From Clostridia bacterium (GTDB lineage: Bacteria > Bacillota > Clostridia > Oscillospirales > Acutalibacteraceae): a DNA stretch of 10,540 bases. Below, one piece after another: positions 1-5,505 of this stretch (position 1 is its first letter; the number at the start of each line of letters is the position of its first letter). Position numbers and translations under genes: made by a program. The stretch covers positions 1 through 10,540 of the forward strand of contig JAFSBS010000395.1 of NCBI GenBank assembly GCA_017437165.1, in the 5' to 3' direction. The notes below the pieces were generated by a model that searched no databases, was not told where the DNA came from, and saw nothing but the letters and a program-made list of their open reading frames with translations.

Positions 1-14
1 TCGCATTTTGCCAT
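1..14 (-). CDS. rpmB: Start of a second, partial copy of ribosomal protein L28 (rpmB)
   Basis: Read on the minus strand from base 14, this is ATG followed by codons for Ala-Lys-Cys, identical to the first codons of the complete rpmB at 608-796. It then runs off the window edge. It has the same strong AAGGAGGTG ribosome binding site (minus strand, 22-30) with 7-base spacing. Its promoter (77-105) is better than that of the complete copy, so this divergent rpmB/recA arrangement is probably the native one. Whether the genome truly holds two rpmB copies or this is a fold-back artefact cannot be settled from the window. Confidence 0.6.
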
Positions 15-76
15 TGAGCTGCACCTCCTTCTAAAAATTTTAGGTAATTTAGCTCTACTGACAGAGCAACGCAAGT

Positions 77-105
77 ATAATACCATCTTTGTTCACTGAT
101 TGCAA
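77..105 (-). promoter_or_regulatory. Native-looking sigma-A promoter of rpmB
   Basis: On the minus strand the -35 is TTGCAA (105-100), then a 17-bp spacer, then the -10 TATTAT (82-77), directed at the partial rpmB start at base 14. All elements are near consensus. The RNA leader would be about 55 bases and includes a small GCTCT/AGAGC hairpin, which is also present in the right arm at 555-570. Confidence 0.75.
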
Positions 106-187
106 GAGTTTTTTTAGTATTTTTGATAAATTTTGCATTTTAGCACAAGAAAGTGTGAAAAAAACTTAAATATTTTTCCAAAATTGC

Positions 188-216
188 TTGATTTTTTCAG
201 AATTATCGTATATAAT
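188..216 (+). promoter_or_regulatory. Sigma-A promoter of recA
   Basis: TTGATT (188-193), a 17-bp spacer and a perfect TATAAT (211-216) lie 72 bases before the recA start. Transcription should begin near 223. A LexA-like box immediately downstream supports SOS control. Confidence 0.8.
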
Positions 217-227
217 GACTTCATTGA

Positions 228-241
228 CGAACATTTGTGCG
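228..241 (+). promoter_or_regulatory. Probable LexA (DinR) operator of recA
   Basis: CGAACATTTGTGCG matches the Gram-positive SOS box core CGAAC-N4-GTTCG with one mismatch in the right half (GTGCG for GTTCG). It lies just after the predicted transcription start of recA, the usual place for repression of recA by LexA in Bacillota. The assignment combines the visible motif with the known SOS control of recA. Binding is inferred. Confidence 0.65.
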
Positions 242-287
242 AACAAATAACGAAAAATATACATTTACATATTAAGGAGAAACTCAG

Positions 288-542
288 ATGGCAGAAAAAA
301 TGGATAACAAAAGTAAAGCTTTAGAAATGGCGTTAGGTCAGATTGAAAAAAGTTTTGGTAAGGGTGCAATTATGCGCCTCGGCGAAAATGCTTCTATGAC
401 AGTTGAAGCAATTTCAACAGGTTCAATTTCTCTTGACGTTGCAACAGGTATTGGTGGTCTTCCAAGAGGTAGAATTATTGAGATTTATGGTCCTGAAAGT
501 TCAGGTAAAACAACTCTTGCACTCAGTGAACAAAGATGGTAG
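288..542 (+). pseudogene. recA: RecA recombinase, N-terminal fragment cut off at an inverted junction
   Basis: This encodes the first ~79 residues of RecA, the DNA-dependent ATPase of homologous recombination and SOS induction. The start ATG at 288 follows AAGGAG (274-279) with 8-base spacing. The N-terminal helix region and the Walker A motif GPESSGKT (residues 68-75) are intact and typical. RecA is normally about 350 residues. After the usual TTLAL the frame enters rpmB upstream DNA, adds S-E-Q-R-W and stops at TAG (540-542). Walker B, the L1 and L2 DNA-binding loops and the C-terminal domain are all missing, so this fragment cannot be a working recombinase. Promoter, LexA-like box and ribosome binding site are all in order, so the truncation looks recent or artefactual rather than old decay. 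An intact recA very probably exists in the organism. Confidence 0.9.
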
Positions 543-621
543 TATACTTGCGTTGCTCTGTCAGTAGAGCTAAATTACCTAAAATTTTTAGAAGGAGGTG
601 CAGCTCAATGGCAAAATGCGA
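506..621. repeat. Right arm of the 116-bp inverted repeat, containing the recA/rpmB junction
   Basis: This is the reverse complement of 1-116 with three mismatches. The recA coding sequence and the rpmB upstream sequence share a 10-bp stretch, AACTCTTGCA (512-521; minus-strand 110-101). Upstream of it the sequence is recA and downstream it is rpmB promoter DNA, so the join lies within or a few bases after this microhomology. The G at 542, opposite A at 80, changes TAT to TAG. Confidence 0.95.
517..545 (+). promoter_or_regulatory. Hybrid promoter in front of the complete rpmB
   Basis: TTGCAC (517-522), 17 bp, TAGTAT (540-545). It is the counterpart of the left-arm promoter, but both hexamers are one base worse: the -35 ends in a C that comes from recA coding sequence, and the -10 carries the G at 542. 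It could still fire. If the junction is an artefact, the native promoter is the left-arm version. Confidence 0.5.
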
Positions 622-796
622 ATTTTGTGGTAAAGACGTTGCTTTCGGTATTAAGGTTTCTCACTCACACAGACGTTCAAACAGAACTTGGAAACCAAAT
701 GTTAAAAGAGTTAAAGCAGTTGTTAACGGTTCTCCACGCAGAGTATATGCTTGCACACGCTGCTTGCGCTCCGGTAAGGTTACACGTGCTGTTTAA
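608..796 (+). CDS. rpmB: 50S ribosomal protein L28
   Basis: A 62-residue L28 (bL28), a small basic protein of the large ribosomal subunit. The ATG at 608 follows a strong AAGGAGGTG (592-600) by 7 bases. The protein starts MAKCEFCGKD and has the full bL28 pattern: an N-terminal CxxC pair (C4, C7) and a later CxxC pair (C49, C52), forming the zinc-ribbon version of the protein, and the basic S-H-S-H-R-R-S-N-R segment at 18-26 that contacts rRNA. Length and ends are normal, so the gene is complete. It is followed 40 bases later by its own terminator and so appears monocistronic. A frame open to 536 upstream is only leader sequence and junk from the recA junction. Confidence 0.97.
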   Translation: MAKCEFCGKDVAFGIKVSHSHRRSNRTWKPNVKRVKAVVNGSPRRVYACTRCLRSGKVTRAV

Positions 797-835
797 TTCT
801 TACTGTTAATTTAAAAAGCAATAAGCATGAAGTAT

Positions 836-870
836 AGCCACGAAGCTTTTGTTTCGTGGCTTTGCTTTTT
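836..870 (+). terminator. Rho-independent terminator of rpmB
   Basis: The stem AGCCACGAA (836-844) pairs with TTCGTGGCT (853-861) around an 8-base loop, followed by a T-rich tail (861-870). It lies 40 bases past the rpmB stop. Confidence 0.9.
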
Positions 871-919
871 GTCAGAGTATTTATAAATTGTAAATTTTAA
901 AATTATACAAACATTACTA

Positions 920-948
920 TTGAAATTCATTACTTTTTAAAGTATAAT
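920..948 (+). promoter_or_regulatory. Strong sigma-A promoter for the LRR/dockerin-like gene
   Basis: TTGAAA (920-925), exactly 17 bp, perfect TATAAT (943-948). It sits between the rpmB terminator and the ATG at 996, giving a leader of about 40 bases. A second TATAAT at 967-972 lacks a good -35. Confidence 0.85.
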
Positions 949-995
949 TAACTTGTATGCTTTACTTATAATAATATTGAATGAAAGGGTAAATC

Positions 996-2408
996 ATGAA
1001 AAGATTACGCATTTTTTCTTTTATTCTGATTTTTGCACTTGTATTTGTTAATATAATAATCCCGACTTCACCAAAGGCAGAAGCAGTGACACAAACTACT
1101 TATAACAGTTCTGTCCCCGAAGTCGGCACAAAGGCTGATTTTGAATACAGAGTGCAGAACGAAAGAATTTATATAACTAAATATATCGGAACAAAAACAA
1201 AACTTATAATTCCTGAAACCATTGACGGTAAACCTGTTTTTGCTATTATTGCCAATTCATTTACAGGTTCAGATTTAACTTACTTAAAACTTCCCGCTTC
1301 ACTTTCTTTGCTCGGAAGTAATGCTTTTAACGAGTGCGACTCGCTCACACAAGTTGATGTTGCTGAAGCAAACACAAAATTCTGTTCGATAGATGGTGTT
1401 GTTTACTCTGAAGATAAAACCGTTTTAAGAGCATTCCCTGCCGGCAGAAGCGGTAGTTTTATGATTCCTGACGGTGTAACAGAAATTTACAACTTCGCTT
1501 TCTACCGTTGCTATCAGTTAGAAAGCGTCAATATGTACAACACAGTTAAAACAATTGGCGAAAGAGCATTTTCATTCTGCTGGAATTTAAAAAATATCCG
1601 TTTAAGTGAAAACCTCGAAACAATAAAACCTTTTGCTTTTTCTCATTGTGATGACCTTACTGAAATCCACTTACCTAAATCTATTACTTCAATTGGTAGT
1701 GATGCATTTTTAGGTAAAATAAACTCAAATGACAGTTCTAAAGAATATTATTTTGTGGATGGTATTTACTGTGTAAAAGGTTCTTACCCTGCAAGATTTA
1801 TTAAATCACTTGGTCTTGATTATATAAATGAAGGCACTCGTTTTACAGATGTTTCAGCAGGTATTACTGTTACAGATGTAAACAACTCACTTCCTGCCGG
1901 TTCTTCATTAAAAGTTGAAAAAAGACTTTTAAGTTCAGTTCCTGATGATTTCAGCAATATAAAATATACAAGCGCTTATGTTTTTGATATTTATGTTTCC
2001 GCTCCGAATGGCAGCATTTCTGTTCCGCAGAGCGATTTTAAAATAGACTTTGACAATATAGCAGACGACCTTATTCCATCTGCTACAAAACTTTACTCAC
2101 ACAGAGTAGGTGACACAGAACCAATTTTATTTTCACTTACGCAGGACTCTGTAAGTTGCGAGACTGATACTTTGGGAACATTTATTATTCTTACTTCAAA
2201 TGATTTTTCATTAAAATGCGATGCAGACGGCGATGGCAGAATCACCCTTACTGATGCAAGAATAGCACTTATCGCTTCAGCAGGTTTTATTGAACTCACC
2301 GCTGCGCAGAAAAGTGCCTGTGATGTTGTTACAACAGGTGCTGACAACAATGTAATTACTACTGCAGATGCAAGAAAAATTCTTCGTACTGCGGCTGGAT
2401 TAAGATAA
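996..2408 (+). CDS. Secreted BspA-type leucine-rich-repeat protein with C-terminal dockerin-like domain
   Basis: A 470-residue exported protein. Residues 1-30 are a classic signal peptide: M-K-R-L-R, a hydrophobic core, then a P-K-A-E-A cleavage region. About residues 50-240 carry BspA-type (LRR_5) repeats, seen in phrases such as IPETIDGKPVFAI, IPDGVTEIYNFAFYRC, VKTIGERAFSFCWNL and LPKSITSIGSDAF. Such domains usually serve surface binding. Residues 290-400 form a beta-rich linker without a recognised motif. Residues 408-470 resemble a type I dockerin: the first Ca loop is canonical (D409, D411, D413, G414, D420), while the second, before TTADARKILR, lacks several ligands. Dockerins normally hold proteins on cohesins of a cellulosome or cell-surface scaffold, so this one may be anchored. 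The ATG follows a modest GAAAGGG. It probably forms an operon with the small gene 19 bases downstream. Confidence 0.88.
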   Translation: MKRLRIFSFILIFALVFVNIIIPTSPKAEAVTQTTYNSSVPEVGTKADFEYRVQNERIYITKYIGTKTKLIIPETIDGKPVFAIIANSFTGSDLTYLKLPASLSLLGSNAFNECDSLTQVDVAEANTKFCSIDGVVYSEDKTVLRAFPAGRSGSFMIPDGVTEIYNFAFYRCYQLESVNMYNTVKTIGERAFSFCWNLKNIRLSENLETIKPFAFSHCDDLTEIHLPKSITSIGSDAFLGKINSNDSSKEYYFVDGIYCVKGSYPARFIKSLGLDYINEGTRFTDVSAGITVTDVNNSLPAGSSLKVEKRLLSSVPDDFSNIKYTSAYVFDIYVSAPNGSISVPQSDFKIDFDNIADDLIPSATKLYSHRVGDTEPILFSLTQDSVSCETDTLGTFIILTSNDFSLKCDADGDGRITLTDARIALIASAGFIELTAAQKSACDVVTTGADNNVITTADARKILRTAAGLR

Positions 2409-2427
2409 AAATGAGGAGGACTTTATA

Positions 2428-2748
2428 ATGATAGGTCTTGGTAAATGGCAAGCAGAAATCAATAATATAATTTTTAAGGGTTCTGCAATATTCACAATCG
2501 CGGATGAAAATGGAAACTATAAAATCGACCTCGAACTTCCCGGTGAAGATTTAGGTGTTTCTGACATCAAAGTTCAGAACATTCAGGAAGATGGCGACAC
2601 ATTAACAGGTGAAGCAACAGTTGATATCATCCCCGGTGGTAAAGCTTGTGAACTTTCACTCACATTCACAGACGATGTATGTAATGGTTTCTTAAAAGTT
2701 CCTTTCATTGGTAAAATCAAAGTTAAAGACGCTAAAAAGATTGGCTGA
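2428..2748 (+). CDS. Small conserved-looking protein of unknown function (106 aa)
   Basis: I do not recognise the family. The ATG at 2428 has a very strong AGGAGGA (2414-2420) 7 bases upstream, and codon use matches its neighbours, so it is a real gene. The 106-residue product has no signal peptide or membrane segment and should be cytoplasmic. It is acidic in the middle and reads as alternating short strands and turns (GKWQAEINNIIFKGSAIF, then YKIDLELPGEDL, and a repeat-like GFLKVPFIGKIKVKDAKKIG at the end), suggesting a small all-beta barrel or sandwich. It lies 19 bases behind the secreted LRR gene and shares its terminator, so the two are probably cotranscribed, though a functional link is not evident. 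Confidence 0.8.
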   Translation: MIGLGKWQAEINNIIFKGSAIFTIADENGNYKIDLELPGEDLGVSDIKVQNIQEDGDTLTGEATVDIIPGGKACELSLTFTDDVCNGFLKVPFIGKIKVKDAKKIG

Positions 2749-2761
2749 TTTCAAAAATTCA

Positions 2762-2798
2762 TTCCCACAAACTGTTAAGTTTGTGGGAACTTTTTTTT
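2762..2798 (+). terminator. Rho-independent terminator after the LRR/small-protein operon
   Basis: A perfect 12-bp stem, TTCCCACAAACT (2762-2773) with AGTTTGTGGGAA (2778-2789), around the tetraloop GTTA, followed by C and eight T (2791-2798). A textbook terminator 13 bases past the stop. Confidence 0.95.
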
Positions 2799-2813
2799 GC
2801 AACAGATACTTGC

Positions 2814-2842
2814 TTTACTCTTACAAAAACTAATGTTATACT
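2814..2842 (+). promoter_or_regulatory. Promoter of the XRE regulator operon
   Basis: TTTACT (2814-2819), 17 bp, TATACT (2837-2842), with an extended -10 TG at 2834-2835. It lies directly after the preceding terminator and 26 bases before the ATG at 2868. No clear operator palindrome was seen, though autoregulation would be usual for this class. Confidence 0.65.
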
Positions 2843-2867
2843 CAAACTAAAGAATGGGAGTGACGTA

Positions 2868-3332
2868 ATGGCAAACATAAGTAAAAACATAAAAAGACTT
2901 CGTAAAGAAAACAAATTAACGCAAGACGCTCTTGCAGAAAAACTTTTTGTAACAAGGCAGACTGTATCTTATTGGGAAACAGGAAGAAATCAACCTACTC
3001 TTGATATGTTAGGTGATTTAGCAGAAGCTCTTAACTGTAGTCCACTTGATATAATCGGCACTAAAAAGCAAAAAATGACACGTGAGCATTTTGTGGCACT
3101 TGTTTTAGAAAACGAAGAATTATTTTACGAAACGACAAACGATATTTTACACTCCCCGTATCTTTGTCAGATTGCCATAAAAAACACCATTCTTGAAACA
3201 TTCAGAAAAATGGATGAATTGAGCGCTGATTCGTTCATTGAGAGCTTTACCGGTATGCTCAAAACTGAATGTGAAAAATTAAAACAACAAGAGTCGGCTG
3301 AAAAGGATAGGAGTGAAAACAATGATAAATAA
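2868..3332 (+). CDS. XRE-family helix-turn-helix transcriptional regulator
   Basis: A 154-residue cytoplasmic DNA-binding protein. Residues 5-62 are a Cro/C1-type HTH: helix 2 in LTQDALAEKL, recognition helix in VTRQTVSYWETGRNQP (28-43), then the LDMLGDLAEALN helix. The C-terminal ~90 residues (TREHF onward) are charged, mostly helical and unassigned, and could hold a dimer or ligand part. I chose ATG 2868, with GGGAG (2856-2860) 7 bases upstream. A longer frame back to 2781 would start inside the terminator and promoter and is rejected. The last 11 bases overlap the next gene, which implies translational coupling. The membrane partner suggests the regulator answers to an external or envelope signal, but the target genes are unknown. 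Confidence 0.9.
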   Translation: MANISKNIKRLRKENKLTQDALAEKLFVTRQTVSYWETGRNQPTLDMLGDLAEALNCSPLDIIGTKKQKMTREHFVALVLENEELFYETTNDILHSPYLCQIAIKNTILETFRKMDELSADSFIESFTGMLKTECEKLKQQESAEKDRSENNDK

Positions 3333-4560
3333 TAAAAATAACATCCCTGACGGTTTTCACAATGCCGTTCTGGATGCTTTCCAGGAGATTGAAGTTATGA
3401 GTAATAGCACAAAACAAACTAATAAAAGCCGTGTATTAAAAGTAGTAGCTGTTGTAGCAGTTTCGGGTATTCTTTTAAGCATTTCTGCCTTTGCATACAC
3501 AGAAATAAGCAACTGGCTGGAAAAAACCGGCAGATATTCTGCAACTGTAAATAATTCAGAACTTGAATACAACGAAGCTCCCGAATATGCAAAAGTAGAA
3601 TTGGGTTATTTAGGTGACGGATTTACTGAACTCGAACCACCATACAAATATAACTACAATGGTGAAGCAGGCCTTTCATTTAATATATTCAGAATGGGTT
3701 CTGAACGAAAAAACGAATATAAAAATGTTATAAGCACAGAAAAAACAAGTTTTGGTGAAAACGAAGCAGAAATTCTCACTCTTAACGAAAATAAAATGAG
3801 CCTTGCACTTATCTATTTTGAAGAAAAAGGTGTTGTAGTTGAATGTTATTTCAACAACCATATTCCAAAAGATGAGCTTAATAAAATTTTAAGTGATTTG
3901 AAAGTTGTTGAAGCAACAGAAGATGATGCACTCACTTACGACTACGAAAGCGTACCACATTCAGAATATTTTGTTGACGACACACCGCAAACAGAAAAAA
4001 TTGTTAAATTCGGTGAATCTTGTGAAAACGGGTGGGACTTTGAAACTAATGCCTATTACAACATAAAAGTTGTAAAAGCAGAGGTTCTTGATAATGTAAA
4101 CGGAATAGATAAAAGTGATTTGCACAGTGCCGAAAAATTCAACAGTATAGTAAATAAAGACGGTACATTAAAAGGCTATAACCGTGAAGAAATAATTTAT
4201 GGTGACGGAATAAACTCAATTGACACTATAAAAGATGTGAAATTTGTTGACAGAAAACTCGTAGCTGTAACTATTGAAGCAACAAACATAAATAATACTG
4301 CAGGTTCTTTGTTCTGTTCAACATACAGTTTAGTAGCCGGCAATACACATATTACACATGAAGCCTTTGCTCTATGTTCAGAAAATGACACCGACTCAAG
4401 ATTTTATTTTGTTTCTGTTGACGCAAATGGTACACAAACTGTAACAATTTATTATCTTGTAGATGGAGATGTTGATTTCAACAATCTTTATTTACAGACA
4501 AACAATCTTTACACACAGAGCAAACGCAATACACATTCATTATTAGAACTCAAATTTTAA
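3322..4560 (+). CDS. Single-pass membrane protein with large external domain, partner of the XRE regulator
   Basis: A 412-residue protein. The start is ATG 3322 with TAGGAG (3308-3313) 8 bases upstream; a GTG at 3313 lies within that site. Residues 1-37 are a hydrophilic cytoplasmic tail containing IPDGFHNAVLDAFQEIE, similar in style to N-terminal tails of clostridial anti-sigma-like proteins. Residues 38-58 form one membrane helix (VLKVVAVVAVSGILLSISAFAY) and the rest should be outside. About 85-195 resembles the DUF4367 type of external domain (LGYLGDGFTELEPPYKY and following). About 225-412 is a second beta-rich region whose core, LVAVTIEATNINNTAGSLF, recalls Ig-like DUF4352/DUF5027 folds. 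These domain names are from memory of patterns and tentative. Coupling to the XRE gene suggests it senses or restrains that regulator. No enzyme motif was seen. Confidence 0.82.
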   Translation: MINNKNNIPDGFHNAVLDAFQEIEVMSNSTKQTNKSRVLKVVAVVAVSGILLSISAFAYTEISNWLEKTGRYSATVNNSELEYNEAPEYAKVELGYLGDGFTELEPPYKYNYNGEAGLSFNIFRMGSERKNEYKNVISTEKTSFGENEAEILTLNENKMSLALIYFEEKGVVVECYFNNHIPKDELNKILSDLKVVEATEDDALTYDYESVPHSEYFVDDTPQTEKIVKFGESCENGWDFETNAYYNIKVVKAEVLDNVNGIDKSDLHSAEKFNSIVNKDGTLKGYNREEIIYGDGINSIDTIKDVKFVDRKLVAVTIEATNINNTAGSLFCSTYSLVAGNTHITHEAFALCSENDTDSRFYFVSVDANGTQTVTIYYLVDGDVDFNNLYLQTNNLYTQSKRNTHSLLELKF

Positions 4561-4580
4561 AGTTCAAAAGTAAAAAGAAT

Positions 4581-4613
4581 CCCCACAAGCAGATGAAAAA
4601 TCTGTTTGTGGGG
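4581..4613. terminator. Bidirectional terminator between convergent operons
   Basis: CCCCACAAGCAGAT (4581-4594) pairs with ATCTGTTTGTGGGG (4600-4613), with one G-T wobble and loop GAAAA. On the plus strand AGTTTTATAT follows; on the minus strand ATTCTTTTTAC follows. It can therefore end both the membrane-protein operon and the cysE operon. Confidence 0.9.
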
Positions 4614-4625
4614 AGTTTTATATAT

Positions 4626-5492
4626 TTACTTTCCCTGATAATATACCGTCTGATTATCTTCAACAGAAGAAGTAAGCCACACATTACCGCCGATAACGCA
4701 GTTATTACCGATTTTTGTATCGCCACCTAAAATTGTAGCGTTTGCGTAAATAACAACATTATCACCAATATCAGGGTGACGTTTTATGTCCTTAATAGGA
4801 TTGCCGTCACTATCAACTTTGAAACTTTTTGCACCTAAAGTAACACCCTGATAAATTTTAACATGATTACCAATAGTAGTAGTTTCACCAATTACAATAC
4901 CTGTACCGTGGTCAATAAAGAAATATTCACCTATCGTAGCACCTGCGTGAATATCAATACCTGTTTTTTCGTGAGCAAATTCTGTCATAATTCTTGGTAT
5001 GAGTGGTACTCTCAAATTATATAACTCGTGTGCTAATCTGAAAATAGAAACAGCATAAAAACCCGGATAACAAATAAGTACTTCCTCTCTGCATTTTGCA
5101 GCAGGGTCGCCCTCGTAAAGTGCTTCAATATCCTTTAAAAGCATTGTTTTTACACAGGGCAATTTCTTTATGAATTTTTCGCAGATAATTTCAGGTGAGC
5201 ATACTAAATTGGTACCATTGAATTCACAAGCACCCTTAATTACTTTTGCAAGACGGTTATAAATATTTAAAAGAAGTTCGGTCTGTGAAAGTACATTTTC
5301 ACTGCCCTCACTGTGAGTGTAGTAATCAGGAAATAAAAATGACTGTAAATCCTTAATTACTTTTACAACTTCTTTTCTGTTCAAAATCATTGCTTCGCCA
5401 TCTGTAGTTTTTATCTTTGATTTTTTATTTACTACTTCCAATTCTTTTATGGTGCTTGTTATAAGCTCCATATTATCGAGAAATTTATCCAT
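4626..5492 (-). CDS. cysE: Serine O-acetyltransferase
   Basis: A 288-residue cytoplasmic enzyme that acetylates L-serine with acetyl-CoA to O-acetylserine, the substrate of the cysK product encoded just upstream. An alpha-helical N-terminal domain (about 1-165) is followed by a left-handed beta-helix of hexapeptide repeats (about 175-275: IGEYFF, IGETTT, IGNHVK, IGDNVV, IGNNCV). The motif DHGTGIVIGET holds the catalytic H195, and D180 in GIDIH matches the paired Asp with the 15-residue spacing of E. coli CysE. The loop after YQGVTLG is longer (AKSFKVDSDGNPIKDIKRHP) than in E. coli CysE. The start is ATG 5492 with AAAGGAGA (5499-5506) at 7 bases, which overlaps the cysK stop; the open frame continues upstream to 5540, but that part lies within cysK. 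The short, non-canonical C-terminus (VYYQGK) may alter cysteine feedback or CysK binding. Confidence 0.93.
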   Translation of the reverse strand: MDKFLDNMELITSTIKELEVVNKKSKIKTTDGEAMILNRKEVVKVIKDLQSFLFPDYYTHSEGSENVLSQTELLLNIYNRLAKVIKGACEFNGTNLVCSPEIICEKFIKKLPCVKTMLLKDIEALYEGDPAAKCREEVLICYPGFYAVSIFRLAHELYNLRVPLIPRIMTEFAHEKTGIDIHAGATIGEYFFIDHGTGIVIGETTTIGNHVKIYQGVTLGAKSFKVDSDGNPIKDIKRHPDIGDNVVIYANATILGGDTKIGNNCVIGGNVWLTSSVEDNQTVYYQGK

Positions 5493-5505
5493 AAAAATTC
5501 TCCTT

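Larger units (their letters stand above)
1..116. repeat. Left arm of a 116-bp inverted repeat
   Basis: Position i here is the complement of position 622-i in the right arm. Bases 1-79 match 543-621 perfectly. Over the full 116 bases there are only three mismatches, at 80, 100 and 111. The arm carries the first codons of rpmB, its ribosome binding site, leader and promoter. The two mismatches furthest from rpmB (100 and 111) fall where the right arm is already recA coding sequence, so the rpmB-derived part differs at only one base (80 against 542). Confidence 0.95.

Noticed and set aside
133..324. 63-codon frame across the recA promoter
   Set aside because: It runs through the promoter, LexA-like box and recA ribosome site, lacks its own ribosome site, and ends just inside recA in another frame.
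1..621. Invertible promoter switch (phase variation) flanked by 116-bp inverted repeats
   Set aside because: The invertible part would carry a truncated recA in both orientations, no recombinase gene or recombination site is seen, and inversion would not restore recA. A fold-back or template-switch event explains it better.
2093..2350. 85-codon minus-strand frame within the LRR gene
   Set aside because: Shadow of the dockerin-like coding region, with no ribosome site or promoter.
2781..2867. 29-residue N-terminal extension of the XRE regulator
   Set aside because: It would start with TTG inside a terminator stem and pass through the promoter; ATG 2868 has a good ribosome site.
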